Positions 62,907 through 64,000 of a stretch of DNA of 64,000 nucleotides are shown here, piece after piece. Source of the DNA: an uncultured Clostridia bacterium (lineage in GTDB: Bacteria; Bacillota; Clostridia; Christensenellales; Aristaeellaceae); contig CAMKNZ010000001.1 of the NCBI GenBank assembly GCA_946414315.1, forward strand, positions 124,001 to 188,000. The letters are read 5' to 3'. A program made the position numbers and the translations under genes. Within the stretch, counting starts at the first letter, position 1, and each line of letters starts with the position of its first letter. The notes beneath the pieces are model-generated. The model saw only the letters and a list, made by a program, of their open reading frames with translations, had not been told where the DNA came from and made no database searches.

Positions 62907-64000
62907 TCAATACAGACCGATCACCTTGGTCATATAGCCGGCGCCGCCGCCCAGGAAGGTGTTCAGGTAAGTATTGGGATCGCCGTAGTCAGGACCCCAA
63001 CCGGAACCGTAGAACATATCGAAGTTACCGGCTTCGCCGTTGCTGGCGCGATAGCCGCAGGCATAGAAGTCTTCAGGCGTGGTCGCTTCGATCAGGTTCA
63101 CGATGACGTTCTCGGCACCCAGGGTTTCTTCAATCTTCTGCTTGTAGGCCTGAGCCTGAGCAGCCTGGGAAGCGGAAGCTCCGTAGTAGACATCGTCGAT
63201 CTGGATCGGCCAGGACACAGTGTCGCCCAGCTCTTCCTTCGCCTTGGCCAGGTATTCCTTGGCAGCGTCAGGATTGAACCAGCCGTCGATCGCATCGGCG
63301 ACCTTGACTTCGCAGCCCATCTGATCGAGATAGAACTGCACGATCTCGCCGTACATAGTACCAGCCTTGAATTCATTGCCGTCCGCGTCCTTGGCGTCCG
63401 CGCTCAGCTGCACGAATTCGGGGTGAGTGTACATATTGCGCAGGGAAGCGTACTTCAGGTCTTCGCCGCGGGAAACCGCATTGTAGGTGCCCTTGTCGAA
63501 AGCATACTGCAGAGCCTTGCGGAAGTTCTTGTTCCACAGAGCGGTCTGCGTGTCGATCTTCTGCTGCTCGGTCTTCGGGGACTTGCAGGCACCGCTGGCC
63601 AGCTCGAAAGTGCCGCGGTTCATGTTCAGGCCACCGAAGTAAGAGGTGGAAGTGGTGTCGGTCACGAAGGCATACTTATCAAAGTTGCCGTCGTCCTTGG
63701 CCAGCTTCAGGATACCGGTGGACTCGGTCAGAGCTGCCGCAACATATGTGCCGGCGACGGTATCAGCATAGTACTGGGTGGGATTCTCGCCGTTGTCATA
63801 GATCCAGGTGATGCTGTCCAGCTTGATCTTGTCAGCGTCGTAGTAGTTTTCGTTCTTCTTCACTACGATCTCGGAATCAGCAACCAGCTTCTGGAGCAGG
63901 AACGGTCCGCAGTAAACCTGGGAGGATACATCCGTGTTCTGTCCGTAGGTGTAGGTGCTGGTGTCAGCGGAAGCCGCGACAAATTCCTCGCCGCCGAACA
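62907..64000 (-). CDS. oppA: Peptide ABC transporter substrate-binding protein (OppA/AmiA), partial
   Basis: C-terminal part of a family 5 binding protein; the N-terminus lies beyond base 64000. The ORF track begins at an internal GTG (63863), but the frame is open to the window end and contains SSQVYCGPFLLQKLVADSEIVVKKNENYYDADKIKLDSITW, the typical family segment. Further on GGLNMNRG, LRKALQYAFDKGTY (written FRKALQYAFDKGTY) and DMFYGSGWGPDYGDPNTYLNTF. The protein then stops with AGYMTKVIGLY, where relatives go on for about 90-130 residues, and a terminator follows 45 bases later. Either a short form or a truncated gene. Confidence 0.88.
   Translation of the reverse strand, partial: FGGEEFVAASADTSTYTYGQNTDVSSQVYCGPFLLQKLVADSEIVVKKNENYYDADKIKLDSITWIYDNGENPTQYYADTVAGTYVAAALTESTGILKLAKDDGNFDKYAFVTDTTSTSYFGGLNMNRGTFELASGACKSPKTEQQKIDTQTALWNKNFRKALQYAFDKGTYNAVSRGEDLKYASLRNMYTHPEFVQLSADAKDADGNEFKAGTMYGEIVQFYLDQMGCEVKVADAIDGWFNPDAAKEYLAKAKEELGDTVSWPIQIDDVYYGASASQAAQAQAYKQKIEETLGAENVIVNLIEATTPEDFYACGYRASNGEAGNFDMFYGSGWGPDYGDPNTYLNTFLGGGAGYMTKVIGLY

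Overview
The window is a chromosomal segment of a Gram-positive, Firmicutes-type bacterium. PolC (the Gram-positive replicative polymerase), the frr-uppS-cdsA-dxr-rseP-ispG-polC order, strong GGAGG ribosome binding sites and U-tract terminators all point to class Clostridia. The moderately high G+C and the style of the signal peptides fit a gut or rumen Clostridia lineage; I cannot fix the genus from sequence alone. No rRNA, tRNA, CRISPR array, insertion sequence or prophage is visible.

Layout. (1) 1-5.1 kb: start of a membrane-fusion (HlyD-like) protein, then gyrA and gyrB on the minus strand. (2) 5.2-31.2 kb: a pectin utilisation region. A pectinesterase and a GGDEF protein on minus diverge from a plus-strand operon of AraC regulator, GH4 alpha-galacturonidase (CHEV motif), serine hydrolase, an ankyrin-GH43 fusion and a second GH43. 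Facing it on minus are a GH105 hydrolase with a MATE exporter, an LplABC-type oligosaccharide importer without its own ATPase, kduD, kduI, a GH28 polygalacturonase, a sugar isomerase-like protein, uxaC, kdgK, eda, uxaA and uxaB. (3) 31.4-35.2 kb: polysaccharide deacetylase, secreted 5'-nucleotidase and DegV protein. (4) 35.2-48.4 kb: a housekeeping minus-strand operon, frr-uppS-cdsA-dxr-rseP-ispG-polC-divIC-like-ppx-sufC-sufB/D-like. (5) 48.4-56.3 kb: a three-gene ABC-2 exporter, an M3 oligoendopeptidase and a MoxR-DUF58-DUF4129 locus. (6) 56.3-64 kb: a divergent ApbE-like protein and an Ami/Opp-type peptide importer, cut off by the window end in oppA.

How the genes work together. The pectin enzymes all lack signal peptides, so oligogalacturonides are apparently imported and then de-esterified (pectinesterase), cut (GH28, GH4, GH105) and trimmed of neutral sugars (GH43) in the cytoplasm. 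Galacturonate goes through UxaC, UxaB and UxaA to KDG; unsaturated uronate goes through KduI and KduD to KDG; KdgK and Eda then give pyruvate and glyceraldehyde-3-phosphate. An 18-nt sequence repeated in the promoter regions of the importer, GH28 and uxaB suggests shared control.

Most unusual items: the ankyrin-GH43 fusion, an OppD ATPase with about 240 extra residues between Walker A and the Q-loop, an enlarged OppB next to an apparently C-terminally short OppA, the shared 18-nt motif, and a two-gene Suf system at the end of the polC operon.
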